In this document: piece by piece, positions 32,948-41,172 of the stretch
Position numbering within the stretch: position 1 is the first letter of the stretch
Layout of the letters: each line of letters opens with the position of its first letter
Source: an uncultured Chloroflexota bacterium
GTDB lineage: Bacteria; Chloroflexota; Dehalococcoidia; Lucifugimonadales; UBA1127
Direction of reading: 5' to 3'
Assembly (NCBI GenBank): GCA_913045315.1
Contig: CAJWQJ010000001.1
Span: forward strand, 62,001-126,000
Length of the DNA stretch: 64,000 bases
Notes under the pieces: generated by a model
What the model saw: the letters and a program-made list of their open reading frames with translations, nothing else
Databases searched by the model: none
Told to the model about the DNA's origin: nothing
Position numbers and translations under genes: made by a program

Positions 32948-33580
32948 TTAAAGTGTGTACCTACCTTCAATAGCTCTAGCAATAGTTGTTTCGTCTGCGT
33001 ATTCTAGTTCAGCTCCTGTAGGTAGGCCTCTGGCAATTCTTGTTATCTTATATCCCAGCGGTTGCATTAGTTGTTGAAGGTACATTGATGTTGCCTCGCC
33101 CTCAAGATTTGAGTTAGTAGCTAATATGATTTCTTCCACGGAATCATTTAACTTTTCACTTGTTAATCGAAGTCTTTCTAGAAGTAATTTTATAGTTAAT
33201 TCATCGGGACCTACTCCATTTGTTGGAGAGATGCACCCATTTAATACATGGTATAAACCGAAATAAGATCCTGTTCTTTCAATCGCTAAAACATCTAGAG
33301 GTTCTTCTACAACACAGATAGTTTTATTGTTCCTGCTTGGATTATTACATATGTTGCATGGGTTTATATCTGTAATGTTTTGACATACGTCGCACGAAAT
33401 AATTGAGTTTTTCATTTCTATAATTGCGTTTGCGAGGGATATTGAATCTTCATTTGGCATTCGTATAAGGTGGAATGCCAATCTTTGGGCAGTTTTAATA
33501 CCTATTCCAGGAAGTTTATTGAATTCTTGGATTAATTTAACTACCGAATTTATGACCGAAATTTGCTGACGATTCTCCAT
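32948..33580 (-). CDS. recR: Recombination protein RecR
   Basis: The start is placed at Met (33580), 1 nt after the ybaB stop codon, giving 210 residues that begin MENRQQISVINSVVKLIQEF. The protein carries the HhH KLPGIGIKTAQRLAFHLI, a C4 zinc finger (CDVCQN, CNICNN), and the Toprim region with ICVVEEPLDVLAIERTGSY. It acts with RecO in gap repair. Confidence 0.95.
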   Translation of the reverse strand: MENRQQISVINSVVKLIQEFNKLPGIGIKTAQRLAFHLIRMPNEDSISLANAIIEMKNSIISCDVCQNITDINPCNICNNPSRNNKTICVVEEPLDVLAIERTGSYFGLYHVLNGCISPTNGVGPDELTIKLLLERLRLTSEKLNDSVEEIILATNSNLEGEATSMYLQQLMQPLGYKITRIARGLPTGAELEYADETTIARAIEGRYTL

Positions 33581-33581
33581 C

Positions 33582-33890
33582 TTAGAATGTACCTGGGAGT
33601 CCCATTTGACCAGTAATAGCATTCATTTTTTCTTGGGCTAGGTCTTGAGCTTTTTGAAGGGCTTCGTTTATAGCAGCAGTGACTATTTCTTCTAATATTT
33701 CTACCTCATTTGGATCAATGATTTCAGGGTCAATCGCTAAAGATGTAAGTTTCATTTTTCCATTTACAATAGCTTTTACCATACCTCCTCCAGCAGTAGC
33801 TTCTACAGTTAATGTTTCTAAATTTTCTTGAGCTTCTAAAAGTTTTTTTTGTAATAATTGCGCTTGTTTAATCATCGATTGTCGGTTCAT
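33582..33890 (-). CDS. ybaB: Nucleoid-associated protein YbaB/EbfC
   Basis: The ~102-residue protein shows the YbaB pattern: MIKQAQLLQKKLLEAQENLE, EATAGGGMVKAIVNGKMKL and NEVEILEEIVTAAINEA. It binds DNA as a dimer. GAGGAG fits the ATG at 33890. Its start overlaps the end of dnaX by about 20 nt, and recR follows immediately, as in many bacteria. Confidence 0.95.
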   Translation of the reverse strand: MNRQSMIKQAQLLQKKLLEAQENLETLTVEATAGGGMVKAIVNGKMKLTSLAIDPEIIDPNEVEILEEIVTAAINEALQKAQDLAQEKMNAITGQMGLPGTF

Positions 33891-35583
33891 TTTCATTCTC
33901 CTCTTCGTTTATAATTCTTGCCCCCATTGCTATTGCTGATCTTACCATGTGTCCTTCAGGCACTTTGGGATCTGAAAAAGTATCAGCAATTTCTAATTTT
34001 AGCTCATATGATTTGGATAATGTTTCAAGTAATGCTTCTTCAACGGCAAGTTTGCTTGGCGGGTGATCTAGTTCAGATTTAAATCTTTCAAGGTTGGGTT
34101 TATTTTTAAATACTAAAGTTATAGAATCGTCTTCTATAAATTGATTCACACAATCATACAATAGAGAACCAAGTACAAAGGTTTTGCCTCTAAATTTTTT
34201 CAGCGATTTACATATGCTATCCCAATCTTTTTCACTTAATGAATTTAATTCTTCAATATGTTTTTTTTGATCATTAAATGCAGGATCAACTACAGTTGGT
34301 TCATTTGGATCAACATCCAAGGTTGTATTTGGGTCTTTATTTTGTGTTTGTAAAGGATCAATTTCCTTCATTGAGTTTATTTGCTCTTGCTTCTTTACTA
34401 TTTCTATTGAACTGGGTTTTGTATTTTTTGAGGCATTCTCACTAATAATGTTTATATCAGAAATCGAACAGCATTCGATAAAAGCCAGTTCAATAATCAA
34501 CATTCCATGATCTCCATGATCAGAAACGATACTTTTACCAAATATTCTTATATATTGAATTAATTGTTCCCAAGTCATTAATTTTGCACATTTTGAAAGA
34601 ACCTTTTCTTCTGAGTCTTTTTTTGTTGTAGTAAGGTTACTTTCTCCAGATTTTTCAAGAAGTATATCTCGTAAATCCGAAAGAATATTTTTTCTGAATT
34701 CTTTAATATCATATGAATGGGATGAAAAGTTTGCGATGACTTCTAGCCCACCAATAATATTTTGCTCAGCTAGATTTTCAATCAATGATAATGAGTAAGG
34801 ATCTAAATTAGTTCCTAGAGCAGTATCAACAATTTTATCGGTAACAATGTTGTTGTTAGCTATAGAAATTTGTTCAAGCATGTTGCATGCATCTCTAAGG
34901 CTGCCAGAAGATGCTGACGCTATCTTGCTCAAAGGGTCCCCTTGAGTGTTTATTTCTTCTTTATTACAAATATATTCAAGTCTGGTTTTTATAATGTCAT
35001 TTGGGATTCTACTAAGATCAAACCTTTGACATCGAGAGATAATAGTAGCAGGAACTTTGTGAGGTTCAGTTGTGCAAAGTATAAAATGAGCCCATGGTGC
35101 TGGTTCTTCAAGTGTTTTTAATAATGCATTGAATGATTGATCTGTTAGCATGTGGACTTCATCAATGATGTACACCTTGGAACGACTAATTGAAGGTCCT
35201 GCACCAAAAACTCGTTCTTGTAGATCCCTGATATCGTCTATTCTACGATTACTTGCAGCATCCATTTCTATAAGGTCCATAGACGCACCCTTAGTTATAG
35301 ATTCGCAAGATTGGCAGTTACCACATGGTTCACCATCTTGATTAGATGCTGATGGGGTACCAGGAATATTTGTTAAACAATTAATTGATTTTGAAAGTAT
35401 TCGAGCAGTTGTAGTTTTTCCTGTTCCTCTAGGTCCAGCAAGTAAATATGCATGCCCTATTCTGTTTTGAATGATTGCCTGTCTCAGAGTTTGTATAAGC
35501 GTCTCTTGGCCCATAACATCTTTAAAAAACTGTGGTCTCCACTTTCTATAAAAAACAGAAATATTACTTATTGAATTAGTCAT
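33868..35583 (-). CDS. dnaX: DNA polymerase III subunit gamma/tau
   Basis: The clamp-loader ATPase has Walker A AGPRGTGKTTTARILSK (~49-65), a zinc module CGNCQSC, VYIIDEVHML and sensor CTTEPHKVPATIISRCQRFD. Past residue ~370 the sequence becomes a low-complexity linker and a tau-like C-terminal domain (~445-571). An A8 run lies at codons ~439-441 (34261-34268 on the plus strand), where both shifted frames stop within a few codons, so a shorter gamma form is possible by slippage. It is followed by ybaB, recR and recO. Confidence 0.95.
   Translation of the reverse strand: MTNSISNISVFYRKWRPQFFKDVMGQETLIQTLRQAIIQNRIGHAYLLAGPRGTGKTTTARILSKSINCLTNIPGTPSASNQDGEPCGNCQSCESITKGASMDLIEMDAASNRRIDDIRDLQERVFGAGPSISRSKVYIIDEVHMLTDQSFNALLKTLEEPAPWAHFILCTTEPHKVPATIISRCQRFDLSRIPNDIIKTRLEYICNKEEINTQGDPLSKIASASSGSLRDACNMLEQISIANNNIVTDKIVDTALGTNLDPYSLSLIENLAEQNIIGGLEVIANFSSHSYDIKEFRKNILSDLRDILLEKSGESNLTTTKKDSEEKVLSKCAKLMTWEQLIQYIRIFGKSIVSDHGDHGMLIIELAFIECCSISDINIISENASKNTKPSSIEIVKKQEQINSMKEIDPLQTQNKDPNTTLDVDPNEPTVVDPAFNDQKKHIEELNSLSEKDWDSICKSLKKFRGKTFVLGSLLYDCVNQFIEDDSITLVFKNKPNLERFKSELDHPPSKLAVEEALLETLSKSYELKLEIADTFSDPKVPEGHMVRSAIAMGARIINEEENENEPTIDD
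34261..34268 (-). promoter_or_regulatory. Candidate dnaX slippage site (A8)
   Basis: On the coding strand CAA AAA AAA CAT gives eight consecutive A. A -1 shift reads ACA TAT TGA and a +1 shift reads ATA TTG AAG AAT TAA, so both stop at once after about codon 441. This corresponds to the gamma/tau boundary in other bacteria, such as gamma of 431 residues in E. coli. Confidence 0.35.
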
Positions 35584-35630
35584 TATTTTAATACCTATTT
35601 TGATAATTCATGGTACGTAGCATATCAGCA

Positions 35631-36131
35631 TCATGGTTTCTTAAAATCAATTCCATTTGAACTCAGCACATTATTTTGAAGCCGCCACATATGGTTTTTA
35701 TTATCAATGTTTTCATGATCATAACCAAGTAAATGTAGTATTCCATGTGCTGTTAACAAAGCGAATTCGCTACTAGGAGAATTTCCATTATTTAATGCTT
35801 GTCTAATTACTTGAGGGTAAGAAATAACAATTTCTCCAAGCTCAAGATAAGCATTTGTTACTGTTGGAAAATCATCAAGTGAAACTAGTTGTGAATTTAC
35901 CAGCTTATAATTTGGGAAAGCTAAAACATCTGTAATTTCAGAAATATTTCTATAGTTCGTATTAAGTAATTTTATAGTTTTATCGTCGGTAATTACTACG
36001 CTTACTCTATTAGACTTGGTGCTATTCTCCCATCCGATTTTTACTGCAGTTTTTGCTATAGATCGAAGTTCAGAGCGTCTTACTTTCCTTTGAAATTGTT
36101 TATGCACTGTAATTCTTACCCTAGTAATCAC
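35631..36131 (-). CDS. ybeY: Endoribonuclease YbeY
   Basis: YbeY is a metal-dependent RNase that acts in 16S rRNA 3' end maturation and ribosome quality control. The zinc motif HGILHLLGYDHEN (HxxxHxxxxxH) lies near residue 132, preceded by the ITDVLAFPNYKLV and GEIVISYPQ segments typical of the family. The 166-residue length is normal. It lies 47 nt before dnaX on the same strand. Confidence 0.95.
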   Translation of the reverse strand: MITRVRITVHKQFQRKVRRSELRSIAKTAVKIGWENSTKSNRVSVVITDDKTIKLLNTNYRNISEITDVLAFPNYKLVNSQLVSLDDFPTVTNAYLELGEIVISYPQVIRQALNNGNSPSSEFALLTAHGILHLLGYDHENIDNKNHMWRLQNNVLSSNGIDFKKP

Positions 36132-36313
36132 TTTGTGTTCGGATTTCTCCCTAGGCTCTGGAATACTTGAATTATTGCTTGAACAAATGGAATACTAACA
36201 TGCTAACAAGACGGCTACAAGCAAACTATAATATCCGTTGACAGAAATCTTTATTGCATTGAGACTTGGCCATTGATGATCTAAAACATATTGTAGTGAG
36301 GGGGAATTTCACG

Positions 36314-37723
36314 ATGACAATAACAGATATAAAAACCATTGCTGATTTAAAGAAAGCAGATTATAAAGTTTTGTCAGTTCGTGAAGAGATCAGAAAAAAT
36401 CTTATCGTTAAGATGGAAACAAATCAGCCAATTTTTCCAGGAATTTTAGGTTATGACACTACAGTTATTCCTCAAATCCAAAACGCAATTATTGCAGGCC
36501 AGGATATTATTTTTCTTGGTGAAAGAGGACAAGGAAAATCCAGATTAATTCGTTCACTTGTAGATTTACTTGATGAATTCATACCCACTATTGCTGGGTG
36601 TGAAATTAATGATAATCCTTTTGATCCATTGTGTAGCCAGTGTCGCTCCATCAAAAATGAAAAAGGGAATGAAACTGAAATCGTTTGGCTTGAAAGAAAT
36701 AGAAGATATGGAGAGAAGTTAGCAACTCCAGATATTTCTATAGCTGATCTTATTGGAGAAATTGATCCAATTAAAATTGCGGAAGGAAAGTACCTTTCTG
36801 ATGAATTAACAATTCATTATGGTCTTATCCCAAGAGTTAATAGAGGAATCTTTTGTATAAATGAAATTCCTGATTTAGCAGAAAGAATTCAAGTTGGATT
36901 GCTCAACCTCATGGAAGAAAGAGATATTCAAGTCAGAGGCTTTAAAATGCGATTGCCATTGGATATTTTTGTTGTTGCAAGTGCTAATCCTGAAGATTAT
37001 ACAAACAGAGGTCGAATAATTACCCCTCTAAAAGATCGATATGGTGCACAAATTAGAACCCATTATCCATTTACAGTTAATAATGAAATTCTCATCGCAG
37101 AACAAGAACAAGTTAAATTTAAAGACCATAATTTTATTATGCCTAAGTTCATGGCAATTGTTTTAGCTAAATTGACAATGTTATGTCGTCATAGCACTGA
37201 GATAAATCAGCGTTCTGGCGTATCTGTGAGGTTATCAATAGCTAATTATGAAACTTTAGGTGCTGCTTCAATTGTACGATCTATAATAAATCATGAAGAA
37301 GTAGCAGTACCTAGAATTTCTGATTTGAATTCAATAAGACCATCTACTATCGGAAAGTTGGAATTTGAAATTGTCGAAGATGGTAAAGAAGAGGCTATTT
37401 TATCGAAACTCTTAGAAACTGCAATTATCGAAACATTTAATGAATATTTTCAAGATAGTGATTTGGATTCGATTATAAATGATTTTGATCAAGGATTAAT
37501 TCTTGAAACTGGTAACGACATGCCAAGTAGTGATTATAAAACGCAAGGAATTGATTCTAAATTTACTACCATCATGGGAAAACTTGAAGACTTAAATAAC
37601 GATGCCATGTTTGCATCATCTTTGGAATTTTTGTTGGAAGGGTTATATCTTACAAACAAGATAGGTAGATCAAATCCGAATGACAACAAAACTACGTACA
37701 TGACTAAAAAACAACGTAGCTAG
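36314..37723 (+). CDS. ChlI/MoxR-like AAA+ ATPase
   Basis: A GAGGGGG site at 36298-36304 selects the ATG at 36314 (469 residues); a longer frame from 36266 lacks one. The protein has Walker A FLGERGQGKSRLIRSLVD, a Cys-containing insert (NPFDPLCSQC), RGIFCINEIPDLAERIQVGL as Walker B, and VVASANPEDYTNRGRIITPL as sensor 1 region, the pattern of magnesium chelatase subunit I and related MoxR ATPases. Such proteins usually act with a VWA partner to insert metals or assemble complexes. No VWA gene is adjacent. Its last codons form one arm of the terminator hairpin. Confidence 0.88.
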   Translation: MTITDIKTIADLKKADYKVLSVREEIRKNLIVKMETNQPIFPGILGYDTTVIPQIQNAIIAGQDIIFLGERGQGKSRLIRSLVDLLDEFIPTIAGCEINDNPFDPLCSQCRSIKNEKGNETEIVWLERNRRYGEKLATPDISIADLIGEIDPIKIAEGKYLSDELTIHYGLIPRVNRGIFCINEIPDLAERIQVGLLNLMEERDIQVRGFKMRLPLDIFVVASANPEDYTNRGRIITPLKDRYGAQIRTHYPFTVNNEILIAEQEQVKFKDHNFIMPKFMAIVLAKLTMLCRHSTEINQRSGVSVRLSIANYETLGAASIVRSIINHEEVAVPRISDLNSIRPSTIGKLEFEIVEDGKEEAILSKLLETAIIETFNEYFQDSDLDSIINDFDQGLILETGNDMPSSDYKTQGIDSKFTTIMGKLEDLNNDAMFASSLEFLLEGLYLTNKIGRSNPNDNKTTYMTKKQRS

Positions 37724-37745
37724 TAATTTAGCTACGTTGTTTTTT
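37706..37745. terminator. Bidirectional terminator overlapping the AAA+ stop codon
   Basis: A perfect 17-bp inverted repeat with a 6-nt loop has a central CAACGTAGCTA arm and A6/T6 flanks, so it reads as a terminator on both strands. It includes the last five codons and the TAG of the AAA+ gene and lies 11 nt from the end of the convergent surface-protein gene. Confidence 0.92.
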
Positions 37746-37755
37746 AGCATCTAAT

Positions 37756-38421
37756 TTATTTTCGAGTTGCTGTGACGGTACCCTTAGTAATTGCCAAAGA
37801 TAATCCAAGAATAATCATAGCTAATGCTAGCAATTGCAATGAAAAGGCATCACCAGTTTCTGGGGCTGCCGGTGCAGGAGCTGGAGTAGCTGTTGGCTCT
37901 GGGGTTGGCTCTGGGGTTGGTTCTGGGACACTAGCTGCATCTACAACAAGAGCTAACGTTACAGGTAAGTTAGTTATGCTTGCGGTTAGTGTGTTATTGA
38001 TCACATCTGGAATTGCACTAGAAAGACCAAGCCAAGATTTACTTACTGAGTCGTACATGCTAATAGTTGCATTCGTATCGTTTGCAGTGCTTACTTGGAT
38101 TTTAACGAGTTGTTTAAGTGAAACAGCTGAACTGCTAGAAAGAGTGAAAGCAGTTGAGCCTAATGCTTTTCCATCAGGAGCTGCACTCACCGATTCTGAT
38201 GTTTCTACCGTGAAGTTTACTGTAGTATCGGATGACACAGCACCATCAGGTGCAATCAGTTGTACCGCACCACCATGAAAACTTAGCGTTCCTCCCTTGT
38301 CTGTGAGAGTAGCTGAAGAGTCTTCAGCTACTATTGTTGTGCCAAACATCATTGCCACAGCAAATACTAGCGTCATTGTTCCAATCAAGCTACGCTGGAA
38401 TAGATTCTGCTTCCTGAGCAC
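37756..38421 (-). CDS. Secreted protein with ZU5-like domain and xPxTG-like anchor
   Basis: The 221-residue product has a signal peptide (LIGTMTLVFAVAMMFGTTIVA), then a domain GGTLSFHGGAVQLIAPDGAV resembling ZU5 repeats, a second beta-rich part, an EPTPEPTPEPT/AP linker (~165-182), and an end of APETGD, a hydrophobic helix (LQLLALAMIILGLSLAI) and a basic tail TATRK. This order matches sortase-type cell-wall anchoring with an APETG variant. Start GTG with AAGGAGG 6 nt upstream. The function is unknown; a sortase is not in the window. Confidence 0.78.
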   Translation of the reverse strand: MLRKQNLFQRSLIGTMTLVFAVAMMFGTTIVAEDSSATLTDKGGTLSFHGGAVQLIAPDGAVSSDTTVNFTVETSESVSAAPDGKALGSTAFTLSSSSAVSLKQLVKIQVSTANDTNATISMYDSVSKSWLGLSSAIPDVINNTLTASITNLPVTLALVVDAASVPEPTPEPTPEPTATPAPAPAAPETGDAFSLQLLALAMIILGLSLAITKGTVTATRK

Positions 38422-38466
38422 TGTGGGCCTCCTTAAATATTTTTAAATAGAGATGTACCTATAATG

Positions 38467-38495
38467 ACTATAATACCTAGGATACTTATGGTCAA
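38467..38495 (-). promoter_or_regulatory. Promoter of the surface-protein gene
   Basis: On the minus strand TTGACC is followed after 17 nt by TATAGT, with a predicted start about 38 nt before the GTG start codon. Confidence 0.65.
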
Positions 38496-38599
38496 TACTT
38501 GCATATTTTATAGAACTTATTATATGTTCATATATTTTTATTAACCATGCTTAGATTTACTTAGCTACTATTCCAGATTGATTTCTATATTGTTTCAGC

Positions 38600-38629
38600 T
38601 TGACACTCTTAAATTTGTACAGATATACT
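38600..38629 (+). promoter_or_regulatory. Promoter upstream of tRNA-Ile
   Basis: A perfect TTGACA is followed after 18 nt by TATACT. The tRNA begins 57 nt beyond the -10 box. The rest of the 445-nt region between the surface-protein and aquaporin genes shows no protein gene. Confidence 0.6.
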
Positions 38630-38686
38630 TCAGATTCCGCTCTGTTTTAGCACAGCATCTTTAATGCTTGCTATTTCTTTACTTAA

Positions 38687-38763
38687 GGGCCGGTAGCTCA
38701 GTCGGTTAGAGTGCAGCTCTGATAAAGCTGAGGTCGGAGGTTCGAATCCTCCCCGGCCCACCA
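38687..38763 (+). tRNA. tRNA-Ile (anticodon GAT)
   Basis: Cloverleaf with acceptor GGGCCGG/CCGGCCC, anticodon stem CAGCT/AGCTG around loop CTGATAA (anticodon GAT), T arm GGTTCGAATCC, discriminator A and encoded CCA. It stands alone, not inside an rRNA operon. Confidence 0.97.
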
Positions 38764-38867
38764 CTATTTTGTTTAATGTTCTCCTTATAGTATATTTTCT
38801 ATCTCTTATTAAGTATTCAATTAAGTCTTGCTGAATATGCAGGATAGATATTAATATAATTGATTAA

Positions 38868-39560
38868 ATGGATATGGTTACAAAGAGCGATATTTTAATT
38901 CGAAAATGTGTTGCTGAATTTATTGGCACTTTTGCACTTGTTTTTGCTGGAACAGGTGCAATTATTGTTAATGATTTATCGGGAGGTTCAATAACCAATC
39001 TCGGTATAGGTTTGACTTTCGGTTTAATCGTATCGGTAATGATTTTTTCACTTGGGCATGTTTCTGGTGCTCACATCAATCCAGCTGTTACATTAGCATT
39101 TGTAGTTACTCGAGAATTTCCTGCAACATATTTGTTTCCTTATTGGATAGCCCAAATTTTAGGAGCCATGACAGCAAGTTTCATCCTCTTATATATGATT
39201 GGTGATTTTGCTCAACTTGGTGCTACGGTCCCATCAGGTTCGGCTGGACAGTCTCTATTAATGGAATTTCTCCTGAGTTTTATTTTGATGTTTGTAATAA
39301 TGTCTGTTGCAACAGATGTTCGCGCTGTAGGTAGTTCAGCAGCATTAGCAATCGGTGGAACAGTCGCGTTGGAAGCGATTTTTGCTGGACATATTTCAGG
39401 AGCTTCTATGAACCCTGCCCGATCAATAGGGCCAATGATTGCTGCAGGAGTTTGGTCGCATCAATGGATTTATGTAGTTGGACCAATACTAGGTGCTTGT
39501 GCAGGTGGATTTTCTTATCAGTGGCTCAGAGGTGAAGAAGGTCTGAAAAAAATTAATTGA
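38868..39560 (+). CDS. Aquaporin / aquaglyceroporin (MIP family)
   Basis: The 230-residue channel has six hydrophobic helices and two half-helices with NPA motifs: SGAHINPAVT (71-73) and SGASMNPARS (182-184), with Arg185 of the selectivity filter. MIP channels pass water, glycerol or small uncharged solutes. Directly downstream (12 nt) is arsC, a pairing known from rhizobial arsenic operons where the channel lets arsenite out. The start could be the second Met (residue 3). Confidence 0.93.
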   Translation: MDMVTKSDILIRKCVAEFIGTFALVFAGTGAIIVNDLSGGSITNLGIGLTFGLIVSVMIFSLGHVSGAHINPAVTLAFVVTREFPATYLFPYWIAQILGAMTASFILLYMIGDFAQLGATVPSGSAGQSLLMEFLLSFILMFVIMSVATDVRAVGSSAALAIGGTVALEAIFAGHISGASMNPARSIGPMIAAGVWSHQWIYVVGPILGACAGGFSYQWLRGEEGLKKIN

Positions 39561-39572
39561 GGTATTAATTAA

Positions 39573-39965
39573 TTGAAGGTGTTATTTCTTTGCAATCATA
39601 ACTCTGGAAGAAGTCAAATGGCAGAGGCTTTTGCTTTTAAAATAGGAAAAGGACGGCTTGAAGCTATTTCAGCAGGAACAAGTCCTTCAGAAAATCTTAA
39701 TCATATAGTTGTTCAGGCAATGCTAGAGTTAGGTATTGATATTTCAGACCAAAAACCAAAGATGGTCACTCAAGAAATGGTAGAGAAATCGGATATGCTT
39801 GTATCAATGGGATGTCCTCCTGATGAGGGTTGCAATGTGTTATTTACTCCTGATGAAGATTGGAACCTTGATGATCCCCATGAACAACCCATAGATGTAG
39901 TTAGAAATATCAGAGATAAAACTTTGGAAAAAGTTCAAAACTTATTGAATATATTGAATATTTGA
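39573..39965 (+). CDS. arsC: Arsenate reductase, low-molecular-weight phosphatase (thioredoxin) type
   Basis: The P-loop LCNHNSGRSQMAEAF contains CX5R (Cys7-Arg13), the nucleophile for arsenate reduction, and Cys81 and Cys87 in MGCPPDEGCNVLF correspond to the redox relay. The DPHEQP segment holds the general acid Asp. The enzyme reduces arsenate to arsenite using thioredoxin. The start is TTG, with a GAGG site overlapping the aquaporin stop, so translation is coupled to the channel gene. Confidence 0.9.
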   Translation: MKVLFLCNHNSGRSQMAEAFAFKIGKGRLEAISAGTSPSENLNHIVVQAMLELGIDISDQKPKMVTQEMVEKSDMLVSMGCPPDEGCNVLFTPDEDWNLDDPHEQPIDVVRNIRDKTLEKVQNLLNILNI

Positions 39966-40037
39966 CACAAATTCTTTCCTATGCGTAGAATGCCAACTTA
40001 TGGGTAAACTTTCTCAATCTTCTAAGGTGGTTTGGCA

Positions 40038-40733
40038 ATGATTTCCAATGATCTTATGGTATTGCAAGATTTTGAAATTTCAATCGACCACTCACGTAAA
40101 ACACTAGTTGAGATTAAAAACCAACTTGAAGGAAATAATCCAGCAAAGATTGCTCTTGCAGATTTTGTAAAAACCGAGGAACACGTTAAAAAACTTTCTC
40201 TTGAACAGAAAGAATTGAATGATGTATTGCTTCAAGTTCTCGAACGGATTTCGAATACCGAAAAATCTCTATACAGTGGTAAATCTTCTTCATCAAAAGA
40301 ACTTTCTGGTTTGCAAAAAGATCTAGGGTCACTTAATGCTCGTAAATCAAAATTAGAAGAAGACCTGATATTGATTATGGAGAAATATGATCATGCTAAG
40401 GTGAAATTTGATAATGCTGCCGAAGTTTTGAAGGCAGAAGAAAAAAGTTGGAATGAAAAAGCTAAAGTTCTAATGCAAAAAGGGAAAGAACTTTATAGCC
40501 AAATGAAAATCTTGGAAACCGATCTTAAAAAAGCTCGACAGAAATTACCTAAAGAGCCCTTAGATTTGTATGATAAATTAAAAGTTTCAAAAGGTTTTGC
40601 TGTTGCAAAACTTGAAAAAGAATTATGTAGTGGATGTGGTGTAGGTCTTCCATTTAACGAAGCTCAAAAAGCAAGGGATTCAAAAGATATATTCAATTGT
40701 AAAAACTGTGCACGAATCCTTGTAGCGAATTGA
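40038..40733 (+). CDS. Coiled-coil protein with C-terminal C4 zinc ribbon
   Basis: Residues 1-~170 form a long charged coiled coil (EEHVKKLSLEQKELNDVLLQ). The C-terminus has a C4 zinc ribbon with LCSGCGVGLPFNEA and FNCKNCARILV. This matches the bacterial C4-type zinc-ribbon family (DUF164/CdsZ-like), often near RNase or rnpB genes. AAGGTGG selects the ATG at 40038 over an in-frame TTG at 40032. The function is not established. Confidence 0.85.
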   Translation: MISNDLMVLQDFEISIDHSRKTLVEIKNQLEGNNPAKIALADFVKTEEHVKKLSLEQKELNDVLLQVLERISNTEKSLYSGKSSSSKELSGLQKDLGSLNARKSKLEEDLILIMEKYDHAKVKFDNAAEVLKAEEKSWNEKAKVLMQKGKELYSQMKILETDLKKARQKLPKEPLDLYDKLKVSKGFAVAKLEKELCSGCGVGLPFNEAQKARDSKDIFNCKNCARILVAN

Positions 40734-40759
40734 TGACAAGATTAGTAGAGAAATAGTAA
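40730..40759 (+). promoter_or_regulatory. Possible rnpB promoter
   Basis: TTGATG, partly overlapping the preceding stop codon, is followed after 18 nt by TAGTAA. The predicted start coincides with the 5' end of RNase P RNA. Confidence 0.4.
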
Positions 40760-40768
40760 TATCTACTC

Positions 40769-41161
40769 GGGTCGGCAAGTTGGATGATTACTCCTAATCA
40801 ATAGATTGGGAGAGGAAAGTCCGAGCTCTTCTGGGCAAAGTGCTGGGTAACACCCAGGCGAGGTAACTCGATGGAAAGTGCCACAGAAACATACCGCCAC
40901 TCTGCATTGTAGAGAGGTAAGGTTGAAATCGGGAGGTAAGAGCTCCCGGCTGAATATGGTGACATATCAGTGGGTAAACCCCACTTGGAGCAAGGCCGAA
41001 TAAGGAATATAGGTGCCCAGCCTGTTCCGGGTAGGCCGCATGAGACTCTAAGTAATTAGAGTCCAAGATAGATAATCATCGCCTTAATAACGTTCGGGAA
41101 GAAGCATTTGTGTAAACCGTTCAAGTAAGGTACAGAACTCGGCTTATAGACTCGCCGGCCC
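40769..41161 (+). ncRNA. rnpB: RNase P RNA, bacterial type A
   Basis: The region carries the universally conserved RNase P segments: GAGAGGAAAGTCCGAGCT, CAGAAACATACCG, GTAAGGTTGAAA, and a 3' end GCTTATAGACTCGCCGGCC. The first bases GGGTCGGC pair with the last GCCGGCCC as helix P1 (one G-U pair), which fixes both ends. This is the catalytic RNA that matures tRNA 5' ends. Confidence 0.95.
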
Positions 41162-41172
41162 AGATTAATAAT

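Noticed and set aside
37880-37925. Tandem DNA repeat of about 12 nt as a mobile or CRISPR-like repeat
   Set aside because: It encodes the EPTP linker of the surface protein and has no spacers.
37772-38278. 168-residue frame on the plus strand
   Set aside because: It is the mirror of the surface-protein gene; its low-complexity composition comes from the EPTP linker read in reverse.
38687-38763. tRNA-Ile as an integration site for a mobile element
   Set aside because: No integrase, direct repeat or change of gene content is seen on either side.
40794-41066. 90-residue frame on the minus strand
   Set aside because: It lies antisense within RNase P RNA and has no protein-like features.
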